Origin: CAYUNW01 sp964446235 | Lineage (GTDB): Bacteria; Patescibacteriota; Microgenomatia; 2-02-FULL-39-11 | NCBI GenBank assembly: GCA_964446235.1 | Contig: CAYUNW010000008.1 | Location: forward strand, 1 to 41,870 | Length of the DNA: 41,870 nt | Direction: 5' to 3' | Shown here: in pieces, positions 1-7,683 of the stretch | Numbering within the stretch: position 1 is the stretch's first letter | Layout: every line of letters begins with the position of its first letter | Program-made: the position numbers and the translations under genes | The notes under the pieces: generated by a model | Seen by the model: the letters and a program-made list of their open reading frames with translations, nothing else | What the model was told of the DNA's origin: nothing | The model's database searches: none

Positions 1-60
1 TATAGATTACATAATTTCACATGAGGGAATGTCGAATATGTCCGTAGCTTATACATAAAT

Positions 61-88
61 TTGAAATTAAGAGATGAAGTATTATAAT
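61..88 (+). promoter_or_regulatory. Promoter of the TM-helix-repeat membrane protein gene
   Basis: A -35-like TTGAAA (61-66) and a perfect -10 TATAAT (83-88) are separated by 16 bases. The ATG at 96 is only 7 bases past the -10 box, so transcription should begin at or next to the start codon, giving a leaderless mRNA. Bases 1-60 upstream hold no gene that I can recognise. Confidence 0.6.
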
Positions 89-95
89 TATAAGT

Positions 96-788
96 ATGAA
101 TTTATTTCAGAATACCATAAGTCAGGTTTGGCAGACATTAAGTTGGATTATCAGTTCTTATATTCCTAAATTTATTGCCGGATTATTGGTAATGCTTATA
201 GGTTTGACTGTAGCATCAATACTTAGAGATGTTCTTAAAATATTTTTTAAATTTATAAAAATCGAAAAGTGGATGGATGCAGCAGGAATAATGCAGGAAA
301 AAGAAATCTCTATCTGGCCATCTATTTTGTCAGAATTAGTCAGATGGACAATTATCTTTATTTTTTTGATGTCTGCTGTGGAATTGTGGGAAATACCAAA
401 AATAGGTGAATTGATAAACCAATTATTACTATTCTTACCCAATGTATTTGTAGCTGTATTTATAGGATGGATTGGACTGATATCTGGAAAATTAATTGGT
501 AATATTGTGCGACATGGTATTGCTGGGTTGGGGAAGAGTGAAGCTTTTGTTTTGGGAAATGCCGCAAAATATTCTATTGTATTTTTTACCGTTTTAATTA
601 TTCTTACTCAATTAGGAGTTGCGGCAGACTTAGTAAAAATTTTATTTACCGGAATCGTAGCTATGCTTACAATTGCTTTTGGGTTAGCGTTTGGTTTAGG
701 TGGTCAGGATGAAGCCAGGATGCTTTTAAAATCATTTCGTGAAAAAATCTTAAATAAAGAACCCTCCAAAAGATCTAAACACAAATAA
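96..788 (+). CDS. Conserved TM-helix repeat membrane protein (MscS-related)
   Basis: A 230-residue integral membrane protein with about four hydrophobic helices (near residues 20-45, 80-105, 115-140 and 160-205). The glycine-rich end of the last helix, GLAFGLGGQDEA (near 198-209), is typical of the conserved TM-helix repeat family, which resembles the pore helix of small-conductance mechanosensitive channels. There is no MscS beta domain, and a short basic tail follows. The family is thought to form or regulate membrane pores, but no substrate can be read from sequence. It is a lone gene with its own promoter and no Shine-Dalgarno sequence. The family call is fairly firm; channel activity is inference. 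Confidence 0.75.
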   Translation: MNLFQNTISQVWQTLSWIISSYIPKFIAGLLVMLIGLTVASILRDVLKIFFKFIKIEKWMDAAGIMQEKEISIWPSILSELVRWTIIFIFLMSAVELWEIPKIGELINQLLLFLPNVFVAVFIGWIGLISGKLIGNIVRHGIAGLGKSEAFVLGNAAKYSIVFFTVLIILTQLGVAADLVKILFTGIVAMLTIAFGLAFGLGGQDEARMLLKSFREKILNKEPSKRSKHK

Positions 789-802
789 AGTAATTTTATA
801 AC

Positions 803-831
803 TCGACTAAATTTATCAAAAAATGTAAAAT
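803..831 (+). promoter_or_regulatory. Promoter of tRNA-Glu
   Basis: TCGACT (803-808, close to TTGACT), a 17-base spacer and TAAAAT (826-831) lie just before the tRNA at 841. The spacing fits a housekeeping sigma promoter starting a few bases upstream of the mature 5' end. Confidence 0.5.
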
Positions 832-840
832 ACTATTTAT

Positions 841-914
841 GCCCCGTTCGTCTAGCGGCCTAGGACTCCTGGTTTTCAGCCAGGCAACCGCCGGTTCGAA
901 TCCGGCACGGGGTA
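841..914 (+). tRNA. tRNA-Glu (anticodon UUC)
   Basis: The sequence folds as a cloverleaf. The acceptor stem is GCCCCGT/ACGGGGT with a terminal G-T pair. The anticodon stem CCTGG/CCAGG carries the loop TTTTCAG, so the anticodon is TTC. The T arm is GCCGG-TTCGAAT-CCGGC. The discriminator is A914 and no CCA is encoded. Confidence 0.96.
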
Positions 915-1041
915 CTTATATTGTTTAAAATCATTCATTTAGACTTTTTAAAGCTTCATATTAAATTTATCTGACTTCTTCAAAATAATTCAATAATTAA
1001 TTTCCAATAATATAGTAAAGTGTTAAGATGTAAAAACAAAG

Positions 1042-1692
1042 ATGTTTCAATATATAAGGTCATTTATCTCTCCGGTTTTTATCGAAAAAGTATCAACAAA
1101 AGTTAACAAAGAAATTATTATTGAGTTTTATTTTGGTCGTTATCAAATCAAAGTTGGAAACTTCATTCAATCAGGTTTATTTACACAAAACATTTTAGAA
1201 ACAGCATTTAACAATATAAATCTAAAAAAATATGATATTAATAAAGTTTTAATTTTAGGATTAGGCGCAGGATCGATGATAAAAACAATAAATAAAAAAT
1301 TTTCTAATTGTAAAATTACAGGAGTAGACCTTGATCAAAAAATAATCGAAATTGGGAAAAAATATTTTAATCTTTCTTCCTGGGGAAATTTAGATATAAA
1401 AGTATCTGATGCCTTTGATTATCTAACACGATTTAGAAATCAAAAGTTTGACTTGATAATAAGTGATTTATATATTGGTTGTGATACCGATAAAATACTT
1501 CAGACCAGGAAGTTTGTTGAGATGATTTTTAATCATTTAAGAAGTAAAAACGGGGTATATATTTCAAATTGTTCATATTTACAAAAATACAGGAAGCAAT
1601 CTATAACTTACCTAGAAAAAGTAAAAACAGTATTTAAAAATACTGAAAATATAATAAAAAGGGACAATTTAATCATTTTAGGATATAAGTAA
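1042..1692 (+). CDS. Spermidine-synthase-like SAM-dependent methyltransferase
   Basis: A 216-residue class I Rossmann-fold protein. Motif I appears as LILGLGAGS (near 70-78), followed by the acidic GVDLD (near 94-98), a SDAFDYL segment and FDLIISDLY, the arrangement of the spermidine synthase/PMT superfamily. The N-terminal beta domain of true spermidine synthases is reduced to about 60 residues, and no other polyamine gene is nearby, so the substrate is uncertain. It may be a general methyltransferase or aminopropyltransferase homologue. There is no Shine-Dalgarno; a possible -10 TATAGT lies at 1011-1016. It is a single gene between tRNA-Glu and the ZIP transporter. Confidence 0.7.
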   Translation: MFQYIRSFISPVFIEKVSTKVNKEIIIEFYFGRYQIKVGNFIQSGLFTQNILETAFNNINLKKYDINKVLILGLGAGSMIKTINKKFSNCKITGVDLDQKIIEIGKKYFNLSSWGNLDIKVSDAFDYLTRFRNQKFDLIISDLYIGCDTDKILQTRKFVEMIFNHLRSKNGVYISNCSYLQKYRKQSITYLEKVKTVFKNTENIIKRDNLIILGYK

Positions 1693-1779
1693 AGTTATTT
1701 TATTATTTAATTCCACATGATAGGATTTTTAAAGCATAATCATAGCGAATCTTTCTAAAAATATATTTTTATAATCCTA

Positions 1780-1785
1780 TATAAT
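1780..1785 (+). promoter_or_regulatory. -10 box of the ZIP transporter gene
   Basis: A perfect TATAAT ends 6 bases before the ATG at 1792, implying a leaderless transcript. The -35 region (near 1757) is only A/T-rich and does not match the consensus. Confidence 0.5.
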
Positions 1786-1791
1786 ACTATC

Positions 1792-2583
1792 ATGCAGAAT
1801 GCATTAGGTTTATCACTGATTGCTACGGCATTTACCTGGTTTATGACAGCATTAGGTGCTGCTGGCGTGTTTATATTCCGTAAACCATCCAGAACACTTC
1901 TTGACGGTATGCTCGGGTTTGCAGCCGGAATCATGATTGCCGCAAGTTTTTGGTCATTATTGGTTCCTGCTATCGAAATTAGTGAAAATTCAGGTGCTAT
2001 AAAATGGTTACCTCCTTTAATCGGATTTTTACTAGGTGGAGCAATTTTATGGTTAATTGATAAAATACTACCGCATCTACATAGTAGTTTTTCCGGTTCC
2101 AAAAGAGAAGGTATAAAAACACATTGGCATAAGACATTCCTACTTTTTTTAGCTATTACACTTCATAATTTTCCCGAAGGTTTGGCAATCGGTGTGGCAA
2201 TTGGAGCTGCAGCAATCACTCAAAATTTATCCGACATGAATGCGGCAATAGCTCTTGCTATCGGTATAGGTATCCAAAATTTTCCGGAAGGTTTTGCCGT
2301 ATCAATGCCATTTAAAAGATCAGGTTTCAGCAGATTGAAAAGTTTCATGTACGGTCAGGCTTCCGCGCTGGTAGAACCATTAGCTGCAGTACTAGGTGTT
2401 ATAGCAGTATCTTATGTAACTTCAGTATTACCATATGCATTGGCATTTGCAGCTGGAGCTATGATATATGTATCTATCGAAGAAATCATTCCCGAATCAC
2501 AACAAAATCAAGCTGATATTGCTACAATTGGAGCAATGCTTGGATTTGCTATTATGATGGTTTTAGACGTGGCATTCAGTTAA
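1792..2583 (+). CDS. ZIP family metal transporter (ZupT/GufA type)
   Basis: A 263-residue polytopic protein with about eight membrane segments. The two ZIP signature helices are visible: HNFPEGLAIGVAIGAA (near 124-139) and the related QNFPEGFAVSMP (near 162-173). Their H/N, E and G residues form the binuclear metal site of this family. Transport of zinc or another divalent cation across the cytoplasmic membrane follows from family knowledge. The usual histidine-rich cytoplasmic loop is reduced to an HLHSS segment near residue 95. It starts at the ATG next to a TATAAT box with no ribosome-binding site. No metal-responsive regulator gene is visible nearby. Confidence 0.9.
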   Translation: MQNALGLSLIATAFTWFMTALGAAGVFIFRKPSRTLLDGMLGFAAGIMIAASFWSLLVPAIEISENSGAIKWLPPLIGFLLGGAILWLIDKILPHLHSSFSGSKREGIKTHWHKTFLLFLAITLHNFPEGLAIGVAIGAAAITQNLSDMNAAIALAIGIGIQNFPEGFAVSMPFKRSGFSRLKSFMYGQASALVEPLAAVLGVIAVSYVTSVLPYALAFAAGAMIYVSIEEIIPESQQNQADIATIGAMLGFAIMMVLDVAFS

Positions 2584-2688
2584 TCAATCTATAGTTTTAT
2601 AGGATTATATTATTAAATAAATTCAAAGTATAAGAAGTATGATAATTAATAAAATATAAAAAAATTATGTTTGTTATGAGATTTAGAG

Positions 2689-2694
2689 TATAAT
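2689..2694 (+). promoter_or_regulatory. -10 box of the zinc-ribbon gene
   Basis: TATAAT ends 13 bases before the ATG at 2708, giving a predicted leader of only about six bases. No convincing -35 lies at normal spacing. Confidence 0.45.
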
Positions 2695-2707
2695 ATCAGC
2701 AGATTCT

Positions 2708-3259
2708 ATGAAAAATAACAGAAATGACAAACAAATGTATAGCGCAATCTGCGACGAATGCGGAAATTCTTGCCAGTTACCGTTTCAGCCAACAGAAGGA
2801 AAACCGGTATACTGCAGTAATTGTTTCAGAAATAAAAAAGATAATGGCAATGACAGATATAGTAAGAAACCTTTCGATAGGCGAAATTTTTGTGATAGAC
2901 ACGATCGAAGCAGGCAATTGTATAAAGTTACCTGTGATGAATGCGGAAAAGAATGCCAGGTGCCATTCCGACCAACTGCCGGTAAACCAATATATTGTGA
3001 TGACTGTTTTGGCAAGAAAAAAGGTATGAAAAGCAATTACAGTACAAATGAAATAACTGAAAAGTACAAAAAAATGGAAAATCAGATGAATCTGATGCAC
3101 ACTAAACTTGATCAAATCCTCAATTTTTTACAGCCGGTTGATGAAAAAAAAATAATATCAGAAGAACCTAAAAAAAAAGAAGATAAGAAAGTAAAAAAAT
3201 CCCAAAAAAATCCCGAAAAAACTTCTAGCAAGAAAAAGAAAAATAACGATAAAGATTAA
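2708..3259 (+). CDS. Tandem CxxC zinc-ribbon protein with basic tail
   Basis: A 183-residue soluble protein. Two near-identical zinc-ribbon units are visible, with cysteines at about 15, 18, 22, 36, 39 and again at 76, 79, 83, 97, 100. Each reads CDECG-x2-C, then a P-F-x-P-T-x-G-K-P block, then a YCxxCF knuckle. A short amphipathic helix (near 118-142, KMENQMNLMHTKLDQILNFL) could form a coiled coil, and the last 35 residues are almost all lysine, glutamate and serine. Single copies of this ribbon are common in CPR and archaeal proteins of unknown role. Nucleic-acid binding is a reasonable guess from the basic tail but is not demonstrated. The two units look like an internal duplication. Confidence 0.75.
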   Translation: MKNNRNDKQMYSAICDECGNSCQLPFQPTEGKPVYCSNCFRNKKDNGNDRYSKKPFDRRNFCDRHDRSRQLYKVTCDECGKECQVPFRPTAGKPIYCDDCFGKKKGMKSNYSTNEITEKYKKMENQMNLMHTKLDQILNFLQPVDEKKIISEEPKKKEDKKVKKSQKNPEKTSSKKKKNNDKD

Positions 3260-3299
3260 AACATTCCATCAGAAAATACATAAAACACCTGATTTGTTT

Positions 3300-3326
3300 T
3301 ATAATTTTCTCTTAGAAGAAGGTGAT
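3300..3326 (+). promoter_or_regulatory. Promoter -10 and strong Shine-Dalgarno before an ORF lacking ATG
   Basis: TATAAT (3300-3305) is followed by AAGGTGAT (3319-3326), which contains AGGTGAT, complementary to the usual 16S rRNA 3' end. Six bases later comes ATA (3333-3335), in frame with an open reading frame to 3506. The signals are correctly placed for a gene whose start codon would be ATA. Confidence 0.45.
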
Positions 3327-3332
3327 TAAAGA

Positions 3333-3506
3333 ATAGTAGGAGTTAATTTAGAACGTCAGCCTCAACCTCAGTTATCTACAGCAGATCAAGAATCTCCTAA
3401 AACCCCGCAACTATCCCAGAAAGAATTAAAAGTAGCTCAAGACGCTGAAGCTGCGATGAGAGTAGATAGATATACAAAATGTGGGCCTACAAGCAGTACG
3501 CGTTAA
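3333..3506 (+). CDS. Candidate small protein with ATA start (or start-lost gene)
   Basis: An open frame of 57 codons plus TAA, with protein-like composition: N-terminal Gln/Pro/Ser-rich, then a charged helix (QKELKVAQDAEAAMRVDR) and a tail with a single Cys (TKCGPTSSTR). No ATG, GTG or TTG lies near its beginning; the only in-frame ATG is at 3456, which would leave 16 codons. A strong Shine-Dalgarno sits 6 bases before ATA 3333. Either ATA is used as a rare start or an ATG has mutated. I do not recognise the family. It otherwise fills the 305-base gap between the zinc-ribbon gene and greA. Confidence 0.4.
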   Translation: MVGVNLERQPQPQLSTADQESPKTPQLSQKELKVAQDAEAAMRVDRYTKCGPTSSTR

Positions 3507-3564
3507 TGGATAGTTTTTTAAGCAAAAATTAGGGTGTAGTTCGATTTTGATGAAAGGACTTTTT

Positions 3565-4017
3565 TTATTCTATGTTTAAAACTGTATATTCCTGAGGATT
3601 ATTGGGTAGAGGCAATATGACATTCTCTCCGACTTTTTTGCCTATTAGAAGTTGGCCAAGCGGGGAAATATAAGATATTTTCCCTTTAGATGGATCCGAT
3701 TCGTAAGACCCTACTATGGTATATATAATCACTTTTCCGTTATGGTTAAGCGTCACTTTGGTATCAATCTGGATAGTGTTTGTCGCAAATTTTGGTAATA
3801 CCTTAGATGTTTTAATCAAATATTTAAGCTTTCTTATCCTACTGTCTATGCTGGTTAATCTACTTCTGGCAACATGATATGCGGCATTTTCGGATAGATC
3901 ACCCATTTCCCTGGCAGTCTTAAGAGCGATTACTGTGTCGGGACGTTCTTTTTCTAGTTTTTCTAGTTTATTTTTTATATCTTCTAATCCTTTTTGGGTA
4001 AATATATTTACAGACAT
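3565..4017 (-). CDS. greA: Transcription elongation factor GreA
   Basis: A 150-residue GreA, close to the usual 158. The N-terminal half is the antiparallel coiled coil that enters the RNA polymerase secondary channel. Its tip contains GDLSENAAYH (near 39-48), keeping the conserved Asp and first Glu that hold the catalytic metal; the common second Glu after Asn-Ala is Ala here. The C-terminal FKBP-like half includes the SPLGQLLIGKKVG segment. GreA stimulates cleavage of back-tracked transcripts. The gene diverges from typA. A minus-strand TATAAT (4031-4026) lies 8 bases before the ATG, so the mRNA is probably leaderless. Confidence 0.95.
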   Translation of the reverse strand: MSVNIFTQKGLEDIKNKLEKLEKERPDTVIALKTAREMGDLSENAAYHVARSRLTSIDSRIRKLKYLIKTSKVLPKFATNTIQIDTKVTLNHNGKVIIYTIVGSYESDPSKGKISYISPLGQLLIGKKVGENVILPLPNNPQEYTVLNIE

Positions 4018-4025
4018 CTAATTGA

Positions 4026-4031
4026 ATTATA
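4026..4031 (-). promoter_or_regulatory. -10 box of greA
   Basis: TATAAT on the minus strand ends 8 bases from the greA ATG, predicting a start site at or next to the codon. The -35 region is not clear. Confidence 0.5.
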
Positions 4032-4062
4032 CCAATAATTGCTTCATGTTACCTACAAGAGG

Positions 4063-4068
4063 TATAAT
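4063..4068 (+). promoter_or_regulatory. -10 box of typA
   Basis: TATAAT with a predicted start near 4075. If translation starts at ATG 4129, the leader is about 54 bases and holds a hairpin. If it starts at ATG 4084, the leader is about nine bases. Confidence 0.5.
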
Positions 4069-4096
4069 ATAAAAGGTTAAAATATGTGGAACATTT

Positions 4097-4127
4097 GGCA
4101 CGTTTTGACGACGTGTCATTTTTATTT
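4097..4127 (+). promoter_or_regulatory. Hairpin plus T-rich run in the typA leader
   Basis: GGCACGT (4097-4103) pairs with ACGTGTC (4111-4117) around a 7-base loop: six Watson-Crick pairs and one G-T. ATTTTTATTT follows (4118-4127), immediately before the probable start ATG at 4129. This has the form of a weak intrinsic terminator or a translation-modulating hairpin. The same bases encode part of the N-terminal extension if ATG 4084 is used. Confidence 0.35.
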
Positions 4128-4128
4128 T

Positions 4129-5964
4129 ATGACCATCACTGAAATCAGAAACGTAGCAATCATTGCCCATGTGGACCATGGTAAGACGACTTTGGTTGAC
4201 GGAATGCTTAAACAAACGCATACATTTCGGGAAAATCAGAAAGAGATGAATCAGACGCTTATTATGGATTCGAGTGATTTAGAACGGGAAAAAGGTATTA
4301 CAATTCTTTCAAAAAATACATCGGTATTTTATAAGAATACTAAGATAAATATAATTGATACTCCAGGTCATGCAGATTTTGGTGGCGAGGTAGAAAGAGT
4401 TCTTAATATGGCTAGTGGCGCCATATTGCTGGTCGATGCTGCTGAAGGACCGCTTCCTCAAACGAGATTTGTGTTGCAAAAAGCTTTTGAAAGTAAACTT
4501 AAAATAATTTTATTAATAAATAAAATCGATAAAAAAGATGCCCGTCCACAAGAAGTCCTTAAAGAAGTAGAAAATTTATTCCTTGATATGGCTGCCCATC
4601 ATGATCATCTTGAATTCAGCGTTCTATATGCTGTCGGTAGAGAAGGAAAAGCCTGGACATATTTACCTAAAGATTATACTAATGAAAAAAACGCTAATTT
4701 GAACCCACTTTTTGAAAGTATTATTTCAAATATCCCCAATTCTTATAAAAATATGGATAAACCTTTTCAGATGCTTATTTCAACTTTGGATTATAACAAT
4801 TACGTAGGTAAACTTTGCATAGGCAAGGTAAATCAGGGTAGGTTAATACTTGGCGAAAACATATCTCTTCTCGATGGAGATTCTCTGGTTGGTAATTATA
4901 AATCGCAAAAACTTTATACATCTACCGGTCTTGAAAGAATAGAAGTGAGTGAAGTAATAGCCGGAGATATTGTAGCTATTGCCGGGATAGAGCAGATGAC
5001 TATAGGTCAGACGGTTACCCATATAGATTACAAAGTAGCACTACCAAAAATCAAAATCGAAGAGCCAACTATCAAAGTAGTCATTGGACCCAACACCAGT
5101 CCTTTTTCAGGACTTGAAGGAAAATTATGTTCAAGTGCACAAATAAAGGAAAGACTTCTTAAAGAAAAAGAAACCAATTTGGGGATGAAAGTTGATAGGG
5201 ATGAAAACAGTTCAAATTTTATCGTTTCAGGTAGAGGTGAGTTACATCTGGCCATATTAATAGAAACGATGAGACGTGAAGGGTTTGAAATGTCAGTTTC
5301 CAAGCCTCAAGTCATCTATATAGAAGAAAAAGGGCAAATTTTGGAGCCATATGAAGAAATTACTATTGACGTTGACAAGATATATTTGGGTGAAATAACT
5401 ACGGAATTAGCTAAGAGGAAAGCAGAGATGAAAGATATGACTGTAATTAATACCAAAACCTCAAGACTTGTTTACAAAATTGCCTCAAGAAATTTCTTGG
5501 GTTTGAGAAATAGTTTGCTTACTCAGACCAGAGGTACTGCTCTAATCAATAGTTTTTTCATCGGGTATCATCCAAAATCAGATGATGTTATAAATAAGAG
5601 AAATGGAGCACTGATCGCATGGGAAAGCGGAACGTCACTTTCTTATGGCCTGGAAAACGCTCAAAAAAGAGGGGTATTGTTTATCGGTCCGGGTGTTAAA
5701 GTATATGAAGGGATGGTTGTAGGATTATCAAGTAGAGATAAAGATATGGAAATAAACGTCTGTAAAGGTAAGAAGCTCACAAATGTCAGAAGTGAAACAT
5801 CAGATATTGCTATTCAATTGGTTCCACCCGTAGAACTTACACTTGAGAAAGCTTTAGATATCGTCGAAAACGACGAACTTTTAGAGGTTACACCAAAAAG
5901 CTTGAGAATACGTAAAAAAATATTAAATACTGTTAAACGACGTGTTGAGGCGCGAGAGAATTAA
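4129..5964 (+). CDS. typA: Ribosome-associated GTPase TypA/BipA
   Basis: A 611-residue translational GTPase of normal family length. It has the P-loop AHVDHGKT (13-20), the EKGITI switch I segment, DTPGH (77-81), NKID (131-134), an EF-Tu-like domain 2, EF-G-like domains III and V, and the BipA C-terminal domain. TypA binds 70S ribosomes and assists ribosome assembly and translation under stress, notably in the cold. ATG 4129 is preferred because the protein then begins a few residues before the conserved IRNVAIIAHVDHG. An upstream in-frame ATG at 4084 adds 15 unconserved residues. Neither start has a good Shine-Dalgarno. Its TAA overlaps the convergent ppa stop codon. Confidence 0.95.
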   Translation: MTITEIRNVAIIAHVDHGKTTLVDGMLKQTHTFRENQKEMNQTLIMDSSDLEREKGITILSKNTSVFYKNTKINIIDTPGHADFGGEVERVLNMASGAILLVDAAEGPLPQTRFVLQKAFESKLKIILLINKIDKKDARPQEVLKEVENLFLDMAAHHDHLEFSVLYAVGREGKAWTYLPKDYTNEKNANLNPLFESIISNIPNSYKNMDKPFQMLISTLDYNNYVGKLCIGKVNQGRLILGENISLLDGDSLVGNYKSQKLYTSTGLERIEVSEVIAGDIVAIAGIEQMTIGQTVTHIDYKVALPKIKIEEPTIKVVIGPNTSPFSGLEGKLCSSAQIKERLLKEKETNLGMKVDRDENSSNFIVSGRGELHLAILIETMRREGFEMSVSKPQVIYIEEKGQILEPYEEITIDVDKIYLGEITTELAKRKAEMKDMTVINTKTSRLVYKIASRNFLGLRNSLLTQTRGTALINSFFIGYHPKSDDVINKRNGALIAWESGTSLSYGLENAQKRGVLFIGPGVKVYEGMVVGLSSRDKDMEINVCKGKKLTNVRSETSDIAIQLVPPVELTLEKALDIVENDELLEVTPKSLRIRKKILNTVKRRVEAREN

Positions 5965-6485
5965 CCAATAATTTCTTGGTTATATTTTATGTTGGCTTTC
6001 TGAATGACTTCTAAAGCCTGATTTTTTCCATGCCAATGATGGACTTTGACTGTTTTATTTTCCAGATCTTTATAACTTTCAAAAAAATGATGAATTTCCT
6101 TTCGAAAGAATTTATCAAGATCCTCTATATCTTTATATTCAGATAGCACAGGGTCTTTAGCTGCAACGGCAATAATTTTTTCATCTTTACCACCGTCATC
6201 CATATAAAGAACACCAATAGGTTTTACCTCTAAAACACATCCCGGGAAAAGCGGGTCGGAGACAAGCACTAAAACATCCAGATGATCACCATCTTCAGAT
6301 CTTGTTTGAGGTATGAAACCATATTCTGTAGGATAATAAACAGGAGAATGCAGTACTCTGTTCAACTTTATCACATCGTTTAACTCGTCGTATTCATATT
6401 TTGTATGAGAACCTTTGGGTATTTCGATAATAGCGTTTATAATTTCAGGAGCATGATCTCCTATTTTGATTTTTGCTAATGACAT
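5961..6485 (-). CDS. ppa: Inorganic pyrophosphatase, family I
   Basis: A 174-residue soluble pyrophosphatase that hydrolyses PPi to phosphate and so pulls nucleotide and aminoacyl transfer reactions forward. The core EDGDHLDVLV (near 64-73) carries the metal-binding aspartates of the family signature, with His where Pro is common. Upstream are EYDELN and YPTEYGFIPQT, and downstream MDDGGKDEKIIAV, all typical of family I. The gene converges on typA, with the two stop codons overlapping (5961-5964), so there is no terminator between them. Its promoter is visible at 6510-6539. Confidence 0.96.
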   Translation of the reverse strand: MSLAKIKIGDHAPEIINAIIEIPKGSHTKYEYDELNDVIKLNRVLHSPVYYPTEYGFIPQTRSEDGDHLDVLVLVSDPLFPGCVLEVKPIGVLYMDDGGKDEKIIAVAAKDPVLSEYKDIEDLDKFFRKEIHHFFESYKDLENKTVKVHHWHGKNQALEVIQKANIKYNQEIIG

Positions 6486-6509
6486 AAATTAAAAATTTAT
6501 AATAATTTA

Positions 6510-6539
6510 ATAATATCAGACTGAAGGATGAAAATTCAA
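6510..6539 (-). promoter_or_regulatory. Promoter of ppa
   Basis: On the minus strand TTGAAT (6539-6534), an 18-base spacer and TATTAT (6515-6510) precede the ppa ATG at 6485 by 24 bases. The leader is about 17 bases and A/T-rich with no Shine-Dalgarno. Confidence 0.45.
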
Positions 6540-6555
6540 CAGATTTCAAATATTT

Positions 6556-7647
6556 TTATATTCCTATTTTAAAATCTACAACTTCTCCGTCCTGGATGAT
6601 GTAATCTCGTCCTACCAAATTTACTTTTCCTTCGTTTCTGGCATTTATCCAGCCGTTAGACTCAACAAATTGTTCGTAAGGGATAACTTCGGCTTTGATG
6701 AAGTTTTTTATAAAATCGGTGTGTATTACACCCGAAGCATCTTGAGCTTTGGTGCCTTTGATGATAGTCCAAGCCCGAACTTCTTTTTCTCCTGCTGTCA
6801 GAAACGAAATAAGATTTAAAAGATTGTATGCTTTTTTGACCATTCTATTTAGTCCCGGTTCAATAAGATTATATGTCTTGAGATATTCCAGTTGTTCATT
6901 TGGCGCAAGGGTTGCTAGTTCTGTTTCCATCTTAGCATTGAAGAAGAGAAAATCTGTATTTTTTTCATCTTTCAAGAATACATTTTTTACTTTATTTTCA
7001 AGAGTTTTAATATCCGACATCTGGTTTTCGGAAATATTGAAAGCATATAGCACAGGTTTTGTGGTTAGAAGGTTTAAGTGATTGACAAATTTTAATTCAT
7101 CCTCCGATATTTTGTTTTTATTTAAAGTATGTCCGGAATCTAAAATATTTTTACATTTTTGGATTATTTCATATACTTTCAAATCCTGTTTTGTAGCATT
7201 CATGCGTGGTTGGGGTTGTTTGCTGATTGTAGCAAGATCTGCCAAAATCAATTCCGTTTCTATAGTTTTGATATCAGAATAAGGATCAACTTTATTATCT
7301 ACATGAATGACATTTGAATCTTCAAATAAACGTACCACATGAACGATAGCTGATACCTCTCTAATATGAGAAAGGAATTTATTTCCTAGTCCTGCACCCT
7401 CTGAGGCTCCTTGGACCAATCCAGCAATATCATAAAATTCAATCACTGCTGGAATAATTTTACCTGTGTTTACTATTTTGGCTAAAACAGGTAACCTTTC
7501 ATCAGGCACTTCGATAATACCGATATTCGGTTCAATTGTACAAAACGGGTAATTTGCTACATTGGCAACTTGTTTTTTTAGAAGCGCATTAAAAAGAGTG
7601 GATTTACCTACATTTGGTAACCCTGTGATTCCGATTGAAAGTTTCAT
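6556..7647 (-). CDS. ychF: Ribosome-binding ATPase/GTPase YchF (OLA1)
   Basis: A 363-residue Obg-family P-loop protein of standard length. The P-loop is GLPNVGKST (9-17) and the G3 motif is DIAGLV (73-78). The following GASEGAGLGNKFLSHIREV block is characteristic of YchF. A helical insertion lies in the middle, and the TGS domain (about 278-362) includes the conserved VRAWTI, DASGVIHTDF and GKVNLVGRDYI stretches. YchF binds ribosomes and, unlike other Obg proteins, prefers ATP. A minus-strand TATAAT lies 5 bases before the ATG. It diverges from the acyltransferase at 7684. Confidence 0.97.
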   Translation of the reverse strand: MKLSIGITGLPNVGKSTLFNALLKKQVANVANYPFCTIEPNIGIIEVPDERLPVLAKIVNTGKIIPAVIEFYDIAGLVQGASEGAGLGNKFLSHIREVSAIVHVVRLFEDSNVIHVDNKVDPYSDIKTIETELILADLATISKQPQPRMNATKQDLKVYEIIQKCKNILDSGHTLNKNKISEDELKFVNHLNLLTTKPVLYAFNISENQMSDIKTLENKVKNVFLKDEKNTDFLFFNAKMETELATLAPNEQLEYLKTYNLIEPGLNRMVKKAYNLLNLISFLTAGEKEVRAWTIIKGTKAQDASGVIHTDFIKNFIKAEVIPYEQFVESNGWINARNEGKVNLVGRDYIIQDGEVVDFKIGI

Positions 7648-7652
7648 ATCTT

Positions 7653-7658
7653 ATTATA
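7653..7658 (-). promoter_or_regulatory. -10 box of ychF
   Basis: Minus-strand TATAAT lies 5 bases upstream of the ychF ATG, predicting a leaderless transcript. The 36-base gap to the divergent acyltransferase gene must hold both promoters. Confidence 0.4.
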
Positions 7659-7683
7659 TATTATTAGCTAAATTAAATTAATT

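Noticed and set aside
2589..2602. CTATA-GTTT-TATAG hairpin after the ZIP gene as a terminator
   Set aside because: The stem is five A/T-rich pairs and no T-run follows, so it is not distinguishable from chance in this base composition.
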